From Hyphomicrobiales bacterium (GTDB taxonomy: Bacteria; Pseudomonadota; Alphaproteobacteria; Rhizobiales; Rhizobiaceae), in the NCBI GenBank assembly GCA_030456445.1, contig JAKDNM010000002.1, positions 1 to 64,000 of the forward strand: DNA of 64,000 nucleotides, written 5' to 3'. The position numbers were made by a program, and so were the translations under genes. Positions within the stretch are counted from its first letter, which is position 1, and every line of letters starts with the position of its first letter. Of this stretch, positions 17,678 to 26,430 are shown one piece after another. The notes under the pieces are model-generated. The model was given only the letters and a program-made list of their open reading frames with translations, was not told the origin of the DNA and searched no databases.

Positions 17678-17727
17678 AGAAAAAGGCCCCCGAAACGACA
17701 TTCCGGAAGCCCTTCTCAAGTCTGGTA
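17678..17727 (-). ncRNA. Antisense counter-transcribed RNA of repABC
   Basis: The repB-repC gap of these replicons encodes a small RNA opposing repC. Here, on the minus strand, TTGACT (17757-17762) and GATTCT (17734-17739) are 17 nt apart as promoter boxes. An 11-bp stem (17685-17695 with 17701-17711, including G-U pairs) followed by a T-run forms a terminator. The predicted RNA of about 50 nt would block repC translation and set copy number and incompatibility. Confidence 0.7.
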
Positions 17728-17924
17728 AACACGAGAATCGCACTTCCTGGAATCACAGTCAAGGCCCTCCGGCTTTTGAGCGTCGATTCGGCGAGCGGAT
17801 TTTCTTTGCCTAGCGATAGGTGAAGGACAATGCAGATGAACGTGATAGCGACGCCCACCGGGCGGCGATCGATGGCGCTTGCGCTGAGAATACCAACAAC
17901 ATGGATTATCCATAGGAGGGGCGA

Positions 17925-19424
17925 ATGACCTCTCTAGGATTGGGGCTTCGCAAGACGACCCCGGAAAGGCTTGCCGCGACAGAATACGCGCGAGAATACC
18001 GCCAGGCCGGAGCCCGGCGTATTACGCGTGTGGCGGCACTCAAGGTGGCCAAACGCAGCGCAGCTGCCATGGGACTCAAGGCGTCAAAGATTGCCTTGAT
18101 CGACCAGCTATTTGCCTACACGAAGGCTCACGACTGGACCGACGGCGACGTTGCGCCCGTCATCTGGCCATCCAACGTAGCCTTGGCTCGCGGTCTCGGC
18201 GTATCGGTCTCCACCATGAAACACCACCTCAATGGCCTGGTCGAGGCAGGACTTGTCGCCTACAGCGATGGGCCAACCTATCAGCGCCGGGGTAGGCGCG
18301 ACGAAGGCGGCAAGATCATCGAGGCCGCCGGAATCGATCTCTCGCCGATCGCTGTCCGTTTTGCGGAGCTGACCGAAATGGCCGATGTTTCCGACCACGC
18401 GGCTCGTGAGTGGAAGCGGTATTCCAATCGCCGTACGATCCTGCGCAAGGAAATACAGTCGCTCGTCCTGAGTGCGCGAGAAGAGGCTTTTGAGGGGCCG
18501 TGGGACCATGCCCAGGCCCGCCTCGATGTGCTGCGGGAAGCACGTGCTGCGGATGTGGATGAGCTTGCGGCTTGGGTAGCTGAACTCGAATCGATGCAGG
18601 AAGTCCTGGAAACGGCTTATGGGAAGGCTTTGAACAAACGAAATACCCATACCGCGGTATCGAAATTTCGGCCCTTACTAACTACAGCCGAAGGACAAAT
18701 CCCTGAACCCAGTAACACACAGCGGCCTCGGGCTACCGCCCGAGACTCCAATCCTAAGACCGCCTACGGCGGATTGGCTTTCGAAAAAAAGCCTGGCGAA
18801 GCGGAGAGGTTTGAGCAAGAACGGAAACATCCCAGGGAGGTTTTGACGGAAGATCTGCAATACATTTCCCTTCCACTGGTGCGAGACGCCTGTCCCAAAC
18901 TTGAAGCCTACGTGCCGGGCGCATTCGACAGCTGGACAGCGCTCCGCGAAACTGGCCACGAGCTATGTGGCGCGGCCAACATTAACCCACAAGTGTGGCA
19001 GGAAGCCGTTGGCGTTCTCGGCCCGGATCTTGCCATTGCCGCGCTCGCCGTGACCATCCAGAAGCACGATGTCGGCCTCGTGGCAAAGCCGGGCGCATAT
19101 CTGCGCACGCTGATACAGCGGGGAAGGGAAGGGGAGCTTCATGTAAGCCGGTCGTTGTTCGGCATGGCCCAGGCCGGCTATAGCGGGGCAGGGGGCTTGG
19201 CGCCGACGGCGGTCGAGGAACTCGCGGCCTTCCCGTCCACCGGGTCGGTCCACTTCACGAGATGGGCTGACGTGATCCGGCAGCACGCGCCGAAGCCGAC
19301 TCCTGACCTCGACATGGTGGCGGAAGCCTTCCGACGCTGGGCGCGAGACCGCGATATCGACTTCTCGAATCCGAACATCGAGCGAACCCTGATCGGATTC
19401 TGCAAGAAGTGGCGGCTCAATTGA
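17925..19424 (+). CDS. repC: RepC, replication initiator
   Basis: A 499-aa initiator with a strong TAGGAGGG site upstream. The N-terminal RepC domain (PERLAATEYAREYRQAGARRITRVAALKVAKRSAAAMGLKASKIALIDQLFAY) and winged-helix segment (IWPSNVALARGLGVSVSTMKHHLNGLVEAGLVAY) are canonical. The C-terminal replication domain is also complete. In this family the origin lies inside repC, so oriV is inferred to be in this gene. About 319 nt separate it from repB and carry the antisense RNA. The 3' end overlaps a convergent recombinase gene by 8 nt. Confidence 0.95.
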   Translation: MTSLGLGLRKTTPERLAATEYAREYRQAGARRITRVAALKVAKRSAAAMGLKASKIALIDQLFAYTKAHDWTDGDVAPVIWPSNVALARGLGVSVSTMKHHLNGLVEAGLVAYSDGPTYQRRGRRDEGGKIIEAAGIDLSPIAVRFAELTEMADVSDHAAREWKRYSNRRTILRKEIQSLVLSAREEAFEGPWDHAQARLDVLREARAADVDELAAWVAELESMQEVLETAYGKALNKRNTHTAVSKFRPLLTTAEGQIPEPSNTQRPRATARDSNPKTAYGGLAFEKKPGEAERFEQERKHPREVLTEDLQYISLPLVRDACPKLEAYVPGAFDSWTALRETGHELCGAANINPQVWQEAVGVLGPDLAIAALAVTIQKHDVGLVAKPGAYLRTLIQRGREGELHVSRSLFGMAQAGYSGAGGLAPTAVEELAAFPSTGSVHFTRWADVIRQHAPKPTPDLDMVAEAFRRWARDRDIDFSNPNIERTLIGFCKKWRLN

Positions 19425-20358
19425 CATGCGTTTCCAGTTGCTCGTTGAGAATTTTCGATCGGCGGGCCCGGTCGAGGAGGTTTTTCACGGATGACGGAGA
19501 CCATTTGGAACCACCATGGGGCGTTCGTTCATGGAGCCGTTCGAGCTGCGCAGCGATCTCGCGGAGCGTAAGATCCGGGTTGGAGGCGTGAATGCCAGCG
19601 ACGAGGGTCATCAAGCGGTCTTCCGGAAGGCGAGGAGGGGATTTTTTGAGCAGGGCGGGATCTGCCAGATGTTCGGAAACCAGCCATTTGACGGCCCTCC
19701 GAAGCCGCTCGGGGGTCCAGTTTAGGTCCCGCTGTTTGAGGACTCGCGCGATGTCGTCCCAGGTGTGGTCCGGTCGCATGCGGCGCACCGTCGGAAGCCA
19801 TTGGTTGAGTGTCGCCTGGACGCGCGCGCCGTACGCTGCTTTCTGGGTGGCCGTCATCTTCGCCAATGCTTCCGGCCGTCGCTCACGAACGCCTGGATTG
19901 CCGGGCAACTTTCCTTTAGCCTTCGCAGCGCGAATCCCAGCTTTGGTGCGTTCGGAGATCAGCGCACGCTCCAGTTGGGCCACGGCGCCGAGGACCTGCA
20001 GAGAAAACATCCCCTGTGGCGTCGTGGTGTCGATCGGATCGTGCAGCGAACGGAAGTGCGCCCGCTTCGCTGTAAGTTCCTCGATTACCTGGAGGAGGTG
20101 GCTGACGGAGCGCGCGAGGCGGTCGAGGCGCACGACCACGAGTGTGTCGCCGGCGCGGATTTCGCGCAGGAGCTTCGACAGAGCAGGGCGGGCGCGGGAT
20201 GCGCCGGAAGCGTGCTCCTCGACGATTTCATGGCATCCGGCCGCGCGTAGGTCCATTTCCTGCACTTGGGTCGCTTGCTCGTCGGTGGACACGCGCGCAT
20301 AGCCGATCAGCCGCCCCTGCGGTCGACGAGAATCGCGATTGTGAGTGCCAGCAGCCAT
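19417..20358 (-). CDS. Serine recombinase (resolvase family) with extended C-terminus
   Basis: A 313-aa protein. The catalytic N-terminal domain is intact: LIGYARVSTDEQATQVQE with the nucleophilic Ser, LVVVRLDRLARSVSHLLQ and AQLERALISERTKAGIRAAKAKGK. The roughly 130-residue C-terminal part has HTH-like repeats (LTLREIAAQLERLHERTPHGGSKWSPSSVKNLL) and is longer than in classical resolvases. It may resolve multimers of the replicon, given its place next to repC, or belong to a mobile element. Confidence 0.85.
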   Translation of the reverse strand: MAAGTHNRDSRRPQGRLIGYARVSTDEQATQVQEMDLRAAGCHEIVEEHASGASRARPALSKLLREIRAGDTLVVVRLDRLARSVSHLLQVIEELTAKRAHFRSLHDPIDTTTPQGMFSLQVLGAVAQLERALISERTKAGIRAAKAKGKLPGNPGVRERRPEALAKMTATQKAAYGARVQATLNQWLPTVRRMRPDHTWDDIARVLKQRDLNWTPERLRRAVKWLVSEHLADPALLKKSPPRLPEDRLMTLVAGIHASNPDLTLREIAAQLERLHERTPHGGSKWSPSSVKNLLDRARRSKILNEQLETHVN

Positions 20359-20813
20359 TTGGAATGCCTGAGAGAGGAGGATCGGAACGGTTTTACAAAG
20401 TCAGAGGATAATGGCAAACGATCGTTTGTAAACGTCTCTTGAGCGTCTTATCGGTTGCTGAGAACTACGCAAGGCCCTGGAAAACGGGCATTCTCATTGA
20501 TCTGAGCCCCGGCCAATGTCCGTCTGTTCAATCCGGAAGGCTCCCCGCATCATATAGCATGTGCGCGAGGAAATGTTACCCATGTGACGGAAGTAAATAA
20601 CATGATAGCTTCCGTTTAATGAATCTGCTCTCGCTATTCCAATGACTTATGAAATAGGGAAATTGCCTCTGGAGACCCTTCTGCCGGCGATGACGAGGGC
20701 AGAGGATCAGTGTCGCTTTTACTTCCCGATTTCAATTGTAACGCTAAGGTGAAAATCCTGCTCTCCTGAACCGCCAAGTGGCGGCCTGAAACGGGGGAGG
20801 GGAGGGGGCTTTC
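20359..20813. other. Intergenic region between two recombinases
   Basis: No gene is visible in 455 nt. It has a perfect 14-bp palindrome CAAACGATCGTTTG (20415-20428), possibly part of a res-like site or operator for the serine recombinase. An inverted pair ACGGAAG/CTTCCGT (20587-20615) and a short CCGCC/GGCGG hairpin (20771-20784) near the end of the tyrosine recombinase are also present. It is AT-richer than its surroundings. Confidence 0.5.
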
Positions 20814-21914
20814 TCAGAGGCCCGACGCCTTGGTCAGATTGGTGCGGAATCTGTCTCGCCTCCGTTGATATTTGCGTGTCATCTCGGCCGAGCTGTGGCC
20901 GAGCTGCTTTTGCACATAGCGCTCCTCGATCTCGGCCGATGAGGCAAGGCCAGCCCTGAGCGAATGCCCTGCGAACAGGAGCGCGCGTTCCGCTTCCGGC
21001 AGATCGGCGCGCACGCCGGCGGCGAGCGCCGTCTGCTTGACCAGGCGGGCGACGTGCTTGTCGGAGAGCCGCTCGACGTCGACGGTCTTGTTGTCCTTGA
21101 AGATGCGGCGGAAGAGGGGGCCGCGCGCGATGCGGCCAAGCCTGATCCAGGTTTCAAGCGCAACGACGGGGCAGGAGTGGTCACTGGAGCCGCGGCCGAC
21201 CTCGACCTCGCGCCAGCCGGTCTTGCCACGTAGCGTGACGAGGACGCCCTTGTCGGGAAAAATATCGATCCATCCGGCGCCGTCGCTATGCTCGTCGCGG
21301 GCGACGTCGAGCCCGACGATTTCGGAGCGGCGTAACCCGCCCGAAAAGCCGAGCAGCAGGATAGCGCGGTCCCGAAGGCCCCGCAGGTCATGGCCGAGGG
21401 TCGCAATCATCGCCAAGAGATCGTCGCCGAGCACGGCTTCCTTCTGCCGCGGCGGCCTAGCGTGCTTGCGACGAATGCCAGCGAGCACCGTTGCAATATG
21501 GCGGTCGTCGCGTTCCATGGGTTGGCCACGCTGGGTGAAATTCCAGGCGAGGCCAGACAGACGCCGCTCAATAGTAGCGACCGAAAGGGGAAGCCGGCCC
21601 CGCTGGGGCTCGCCGGCGGCACAGGCGCCGATGTAGAGGCCGATGACCTGGCTCGATGGCGGCAGCGGCTCAAAACCTTCGCGGCGACACCAGGAGGCAA
21701 AATGCCGCCAGTCCTTGGCGTAGGCGTTTTGGGTGTTTTCGGAGCTGGCGGCCTTCGCGTAGCTCGTCGCAGTGTCGACAAGGGCTTCCAGCCTGGCCGG
21801 CGAGGGTGAGGCGCCCATTTCCATGACCAGATCGACGATGTCCGGGAGATCGTCCTTTGTCTGGTCGGGTTCGCTTTCAGCGATTTTAGGCGTGTTTTCC
21901 GGGGGATTTTGCAT
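20814..21914 (-). CDS. Tyrosine-type site-specific recombinase
   Basis: A 366-aa integrase-fold protein. The core-binding domain (SENTQNAYAKDWRHFASWCRREG) is followed by catalytic FSGGLRRSEIVGLD, HSLRAGLASS, QLGHSSAEMTRKYQRRRDRF with Arg, His-x-x-Arg, His and Tyr nucleophile. Such genes are frequent on rhizobial plasmids. It stands alone, with no partner integrase genes, so it is not part of the RIT element. Confidence 0.88.
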   Translation of the reverse strand: MQNPPENTPKIAESEPDQTKDDLPDIVDLVMEMGASPSPARLEALVDTATSYAKAASSENTQNAYAKDWRHFASWCRREGFEPLPPSSQVIGLYIGACAAGEPQRGRLPLSVATIERRLSGLAWNFTQRGQPMERDDRHIATVLAGIRRKHARPPRQKEAVLGDDLLAMIATLGHDLRGLRDRAILLLGFSGGLRRSEIVGLDVARDEHSDGAGWIDIFPDKGVLVTLRGKTGWREVEVGRGSSDHSCPVVALETWIRLGRIARGPLFRRIFKDNKTVDVERLSDKHVARLVKQTALAAGVRADLPEAERALLFAGHSLRAGLASSAEIEERYVQKQLGHSSAEMTRKYQRRRDRFRTNLTKASGL

Positions 21915-22029
21915 GGGTCGGGAGCCTATCAGAATACGTCCGATAATGGAACCTTACCGGACATAAAACAACATCGACAGGCGCGGCGGTTTGATGCCAT
22001 TTTCGTTGCCAAAACCGCCGCCGTGATTC

Positions 22030-23076
22030 ATGCTGCTGCTGATGATTCTGCGCCCGAAATCACCCGCCGCCCTGCGCATGACACCGGCCCTGATGGCGTC
22101 GACCCCGCCTGTGGTCGCTGTACCGACCTGGCTGCGCCGTGCCGTTCCAGACGCGCAAAGCCTTGTTGCGCAAGGCGTAGGGCCAAATGCCCTTGAGGAC
22201 ATCGCGATCGCCGCCGGCGCCGCGCTCGGCGCGCTCGACGCGGTGGTCCGCCGACAGGAAAGATGGGCCGGCGCGTGGCGGCAGCGGCTGGCGCTTGGCG
22301 TGGCCGCTGCGGCGACCAGGCAGGCCGGGCGTGTCGAAGACGAAGCGGCTCTGCGCGATGCCGTCCTGTTCACGCGGCCGGGCGACGATGTCGGTCCCGC
22401 CGGCCACATGCTGCTGGCCTGGCGCCGGCTGGCGGCACGGCCCGCGGAGGAGCTTCTGACCGAGGCGAGCATCGCCGGCGTGCTCGATGCCCTGGGTTTC
22501 GCTCGGGACGACGAGACGACGAACGATCTGACCGACGAGCTTCAGCGGCTCGCGGCGACCGAAGGACCGGTCGGAGTGCTGATCGGCGCCTTTGCGGCCG
22601 TCGAGCGGCGCGGCCTTCCACGCACCGCCGGATGCTGGTTCGCAGACGCCATGCTCGCGCAGCGGTTGGGCTGGATGCACGTCGTGCCGCTGCTCGGTGG
22701 CGAAGCTGCCGGCGCCAATGGTTCCGGTCGGCCGCGGCGCGCGGCGACCATCCTTTCACGGAACGGCATCGAGGCGGACCCCGAGCGCGCGAAAACTCTG
22801 CTCGCCGCCCAGGCGCGTGCGGCGTTGCGCGCCGTCGACCTGTCGGCCGACATCGGGCGCCGGGCCGACCGCCTGATCGCCGTGGCGCCTGGTCTTCGCG
22901 CCCGAGGCGCGGACCTCGTCGTCGATCGGCTTTTGTCGGATGACGCGATCGTGGCGTCGGCAAAGATCGCCGGCATGAGCGACCGCAGCCTGCGCCGACT
23001 GTTCGAGCGCCTGGTCGAGCTCGGCGCCGTGCGCGAGCTCTCCGGCCGCTCGACCTTCCGCATCTACGGGATCTGA
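22030..23076 (+). CDS. DUF1403 family protein
   Basis: A 348-codon frame matching the DUF1403 family of alphaproteobacterial plasmids: GAALGALDAVVRRQERWAGAWRQRLALG, TRQAGRVEDEAALRDAV and TRPGDDVGPAGHMLLAWRRL. No catalytic motif is seen and the family's function is unknown. The real start may be later (for example ATG at 22078), because the first residues look non-homologous. It lies 5 nt upstream of the ScpB-like gene and is probably cotranscribed. Confidence 0.8.
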   Translation: MLLLMILRPKSPAALRMTPALMASTPPVVAVPTWLRRAVPDAQSLVAQGVGPNALEDIAIAAGAALGALDAVVRRQERWAGAWRQRLALGVAAAATRQAGRVEDEAALRDAVLFTRPGDDVGPAGHMLLAWRRLAARPAEELLTEASIAGVLDALGFARDDETTNDLTDELQRLAATEGPVGVLIGAFAAVERRGLPRTAGCWFADAMLAQRLGWMHVVPLLGGEAAGANGSGRPRRAATILSRNGIEADPERAKTLLAAQARAALRAVDLSADIGRRADRLIAVAPGLRARGADLVVDRLLSDDAIVASAKIAGMSDRSLRRLFERLVELGAVRELSGRSTFRIYGI

Positions 23077-23081
23077 CGACG

Positions 23082-23777
23082 ATGACGGAGGCGGCCCGCA
23101 AAAAACGAAAATCAGTAGACGGAGGCGACGGCCTCTTCGACCGCGAGCTCGACCATCTGCCGCCGGAGGCACGCTGGCGCGAATGGATGAACCGCGTCGA
23201 GGCGACGATTTTTGCGGCGAGCGAGCCGGTCGGGCGCGACACGCTGGCGCGGATCGTCGGCAAGACCTGCAGCATCGATCTTCTCATCGACGACATCCGC
23301 GAGGAGCTGCGCGGCCGACCCTACGACCTAGTCGCCGTCGCCGGCGGCTGGAAGCACCTGACGCGGCCGGCCTACGCCGACGCCATCCGCACGGTGGTTG
23401 GCGGAAGCGAGCGCGCGGTCGACCTCACGCAGTCCGAGGTGCTGGTGCTGATGTGCATCGCCTACTTCCAGCCGATCACGCGCGGAGAACTGTCGTCGTT
23501 CTTCGGCAAGGAGATCAGCCGCGACCTGATCGGCAATCTGCGATCGTTCGGATTCATCGGCTCTGGTCCGCGCGCGCCGCAACCCGGCGCGCCCTACACC
23601 TATGTCACCACGCGGGCGTTCCTGCTGGAGTTCGGGCTCGAAACCCTGCGCGATCTTCCCGACCGTGAGGCGCTCGAGGACGCGGGACTGCTCTCGAAAG
23701 AAAAGCTGCTGACAGGCGACATCATGCCAGGGTTCCCGACGAACGACGAGGATGCCGGCCTTCTCAGCGATGAATAA
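23082..23777 (+). CDS. ScpB-like chromosome segregation protein
   Basis: A 231-aa protein with the tandem winged-helix fold of ScpB (VEATIFAASEPVGRDTLARIVG; LTQSEVLVLMCIAYFQPITRGELSSFFGKEISRDLIGNLRSFGFI). Chromosomal ScpB assists SMC loading; plasmid paralogues like this one have an unknown role. Coupled to DUF1403 upstream, an association I recall from rhizobial plasmids. Confidence 0.85.
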   Translation: MTEAARKKRKSVDGGDGLFDRELDHLPPEARWREWMNRVEATIFAASEPVGRDTLARIVGKTCSIDLLIDDIREELRGRPYDLVAVAGGWKHLTRPAYADAIRTVVGGSERAVDLTQSEVLVLMCIAYFQPITRGELSSFFGKEISRDLIGNLRSFGFIGSGPRAPQPGAPYTYVTTRAFLLEFGLETLRDLPDREALEDAGLLSKEKLLTGDIMPGFPTNDEDAGLLSDE

Positions 23778-23790
23778 CGCACCGTCCCGC

Positions 23791-24594
23791 TCAGCCGTGC
23801 CTCCAGACCTTTACCGACGAGATGATCAAAATAGCCGCCAGGATCGGAAGCAGCAGGGGGCTTGGAATTAATCCAAGAAGTTGCCCTCCGATGAACGTCC
23901 CCACAAGCGAGCCGATCGCCATGATCAGCAAGAATTTCTTGTGGCGGCCCAGCACGGCGAAGCTCGCGTCCTGACTATAGCGGGTGAACCCCACCAGCAT
24001 CGTTGGCAGGCTCACCGCGAGCGATAGGCTGCCTGCCAGCTTAATGTCGGCACCGAAGAGCAGAACGAGCGTCGGAATCAGGAGCTCGCCGCCTGCAACG
24101 CCCAGCAAGGATGCCACCACACCAATGATGAAACCAGCGACAACCCCTGCGCCGATCTGCCAGGCGCCCGTCAGTGCCGTCGAGGTATTTGAAGCGGGTT
24201 CATGTCCGAGAACGAGGACGATGGCGATGAGGACCAGGATCACCGCGATGACCCGGTAGAGCGTTTCGGATTTCAGCTTCGTCGCCCACCCGGCGCCGAA
24301 CCAGGCTCCCAGGAGGCTGCCCGCCAGTAGATTGGCAAGTACGGTCCAGTGATCGGCAATAGTGGCGAACGATATCGTCCCGGCACGAAATGGCAGGGCG
24401 GATGCCACGACGACCAGGCTCATGGCCTTGTTCAGGATCACCGCCTCCAGAGCAGCGAAACGGAACATGCCGATCAGCAGCGGCAAGCGAAACTCCGCAC
24501 CGCCAAGCCCGATCAACCCGCCGAGGGCGCCGATGATTGCGCCGCCGCCGAAGGCAGCTACAGGGTTTCGCGGCGTCGTATCGATCGTCGTCAT
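23791..24594 (-). CDS. TauE/SafE-family permease
   Basis: A 267-aa membrane protein with about eight hydrophobic segments and the paired family motif (GGLIGLGGAEFRLPLLIG; ASLLGVAGGELLIPTLVLLFG). The family exports or imports sulfur oxyanions and related organic acids. Its ATG overlaps the stop of an upstream ABC-transporter remnant, so it was once the last gene of that operon. Substrate unknown. Confidence 0.85.
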   Translation of the reverse strand: MTTIDTTPRNPVAAFGGGAIIGALGGLIGLGGAEFRLPLLIGMFRFAALEAVILNKAMSLVVVASALPFRAGTISFATIADHWTVLANLLAGSLLGAWFGAGWATKLKSETLYRVIAVILVLIAIVLVLGHEPASNTSTALTGAWQIGAGVVAGFIIGVVASLLGVAGGELLIPTLVLLFGADIKLAGSLSLAVSLPTMLVGFTRYSQDASFAVLGRHKKFLLIMAIGSLVGTFIGGQLLGLIPSPLLLPILAAILIISSVKVWRHG

Positions 24595-24779
24595 GATGCT
24601 TGCTCTCTGAATTTGCCGGCCGGTGCTTGATGGGACGTGCCATCATCGGTCATTTGAAGATCGAGCGCTTCGCGCACCCGCTCGCTCGCCGGCGCCGACA
24701 GAACATCGGATGGACGGCCAGTCTGCAGGATTTCTCCGCGATCGAGCACGTACAGCACGTCGGCGAGATCCGTCGCGTC
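24591..24779 (-). pseudogene. C-terminal remnant of an ABC transporter ATPase
   Basis: DLADVLYVLDRGEILQTGRP and DVLSAPASERVREALD are the end of an importer ATPase, after the H-loop. Walker A, signature and Walker B are absent. The open frame extends to 24845 in unrelated operator-like DNA. A PBP-domain regulator of the molybdate/tungstate type is encoded divergently, so this was probably the ATPase of a tungstate- or molybdate-type importer. Its TGA overlaps the TauE/SafE ATG. Confidence 0.7.
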
Positions 24780-24810
24780 TGGTCGGTTGGCACTGCGCGC
24801 TCGCTTGCAC

Positions 24811-24919
24811 GAAAATGCACGAAAACAGATGAGAGCGAACGGCATCGAACCCGACTAGCTTGTTTCGTTCGTACAAAGGCGTAGGGCGACCCGCCCTGTA
24901 AAGTGAAAATGCACGAAAA
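24811..24919. repeat. 15-bp direct repeats in the regulator control region
   Basis: GAAAATGCACGAAAA occurs at 24811-24825 and again at 24905-24919, with an additional TGCACGAAAA half at 24806. They lie between the ABC remnant and the divergent regulator, so they are probable binding sites of that regulator. Confidence 0.6.
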
Positions 24920-24988
24920 GAGGTAGTACCGGTCTAGAAATGTGCCTATTGATATGAAAATAAATGAAATAGGATGTGGAGAGCCGAT

Positions 24989-25942
24989 ATGGCGACGCAT
25001 GACGCGCTCAAGGTCGAGGACGTGGCAGCCTTGCTCAACGTCAGTCGGAGCGGCGTCTATGCTCTGGTCAAGAATGAGGAGATCGGCTCCTACAAGGTCG
25101 GCCGGAAAATCCGTTTCACCGAAGCGCATGTGCGAGACTACATCAGCCGCTCGGGACGGGAGCCCCGCCGGGCGGCCGGCAAAGGCACCGCGGCGCTCGA
25201 CGAGAACAGGTACTTCGACCTCTCAACCGGACGGCATGGTGGCGAGGGCTTCATCATCTGCGGACAGGATCTCATACTCGACATCCTGTCGAACTTCATG
25301 CGCATGCACGGCGTCATGGCTCTCAGAGCCTATATCGGCAGCTACGACAGCCTGGTTTCCCTCTATCACGACAGGGTCAGCGTCGCGACCGCTCACCTGT
25401 GGGACAGCTTGAGCGACGACTACAACGTCCCCCATGTCCGCAACCTGCTTCCCGGTATTCGCTGCACCATCGCCAACGTCACCTATCGGACGCAGGGACT
25501 CTACGTCGCCAGAGGCAATCCCAAGAACATCCAGACGTGGAGCGATTTCGCTCGCGACGATGTTCGGATGATCAATCGCGAGAAGGGGGCCGGGTCGCGT
25601 GTCCTTCTCGACGAGAACCTGAAGCTGCTCAATCTCTACGGCAGCCAGGTCGCCGGTTACGACGACGAAAACCAATCGCATTTGGCCGTGGCCAGCGCCG
25701 TGGGACGCGGCGAGGCGGACGTCGCGGTGGGCACGGAGAAGATCGCCCGGCAGGTCGAGAACATAGACTTCGTGCCGATGAAGAAGGAGCGTTACGATCT
25801 CGTCGTGAAGACGGAACGCTTCGACACGCCTGATATCCAGACCTTGTTCAAGATCCTGCGCTCAGAGAAGTTCCAGAACGAGTTCAAGAGCATTGGCGGG
25901 TATGACATCAGCGACATGGGCAAAATCATTCACGAAACCTGA
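24989..25942 (+). CDS. HTH regulator with periplasmic-binding-protein-like domain
   Basis: A 317-aa protein. An excisionase/MerR-type helix-turn-helix is at the N-terminus (LKVEDVAALLNVSRSGVYALVKNEEIGSYKVGRKIRF). A type-2 periplasmic-binding-protein fold follows, of the COG1910 molybdate/tungstate kind (ANVTYRTQGLYVARGNPKNI, INREKGAGSRVLLDE, AVASAVGRGEADVAVG). The ATG at 24989 has GGAGAG upstream; the track start is earlier. It should sense an oxyanion or related ligand and control the divergent transporter operon, which is now deleted apart from its tail. Confidence 0.8.
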   Translation: MATHDALKVEDVAALLNVSRSGVYALVKNEEIGSYKVGRKIRFTEAHVRDYISRSGREPRRAAGKGTAALDENRYFDLSTGRHGGEGFIICGQDLILDILSNFMRMHGVMALRAYIGSYDSLVSLYHDRVSVATAHLWDSLSDDYNVPHVRNLLPGIRCTIANVTYRTQGLYVARGNPKNIQTWSDFARDDVRMINREKGAGSRVLLDENLKLLNLYGSQVAGYDDENQSHLAVASAVGRGEADVAVGTEKIARQVENIDFVPMKKERYDLVVKTERFDTPDIQTLFKILRSEKFQNEFKSIGGYDISDMGKIIHET

Positions 25943-26031
25943 TCCACTGCCGCCGGCGTCGATCCTCCACCTGTTCTTGTCATGGCGCTGACCGCGTGTT
26001 GGAAGGCTCATTCGATTCAGCGCTGGACTCC

Positions 26032-26065
26032 ATTCCATATGTCGATTAGTCTCGACATATGGAAT
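26032..26065. promoter_or_regulatory. Operator of the first arsR
   Basis: Perfect 14-bp arms (ATTCCATATGTCGA and its complement) with a 6-nt spacer. The right arm covers the start codon at 26059, so binding by ArsR would block both transcription and ribosome access. No other ArsR operator in the window shares this sequence. Confidence 0.75.
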
Positions 26066-26430
26066 CAGAACAAGCCATCCTTGCTTTCGCAGCACTCGCA
26101 CAGCCAACCCGGCTCGACGTCTTCCGGCTATTGATCGAGCATGAGCCTGATGGAATGCCGGCCGGCGACATCGCCCGCCACTTGGCCGTGCCCCACAACA
26201 CCATGTCGACACACCTGGCGATCCTGTCCCGCGCCGGCCTGATCGAGGCTGAGCGTCAGAGCCGGTCGATCATCTATCGGGCAAAGCTCGATGCGGTGCG
26301 GAAGCTTGCCGGCTATCTCGTCAAGGATTGTTGCGGCGGGCGGCCAGAGATCTGCGCACCGTTGATCGCCGACCTCTCACCCTGCTGCATCCCTCAAATT
26401 GGAGCCACCAAGGATCCCGCTCATGGCTGA
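26059..26430 (+). CDS. arsR: ArsR/SmtB-family arsenic-responsive repressor
   Basis: A 123-aa winged-helix repressor (LAQPTRLDVFRLLI, HLAVPHNTMSTHLAILSRAGLIEAERQ). Cysteines that could bind As(III) sit at the C-terminus (DCCGGRPEIC, SPCCIP) rather than in the classical ELCVCD helix, so metalloid sensing probably follows one of the alternative ArsR modes. It overlaps the arsenate reductase gene by 8 nt and heads the ars operon. Confidence 0.9.
   Translation: MESEQAILAFAALAQPTRLDVFRLLIEHEPDGMPAGDIARHLAVPHNTMSTHLAILSRAGLIEAERQSRSIIYRAKLDAVRKLAGYLVKDCCGGRPEICAPLIADLSPCCIPQIGATKDPAHG

Noticed and set aside
17628-17813. 61-codon frame between repB and repC
   Set aside because: Coincides with the parS-like site and antisense RNA region; no support as a gene.
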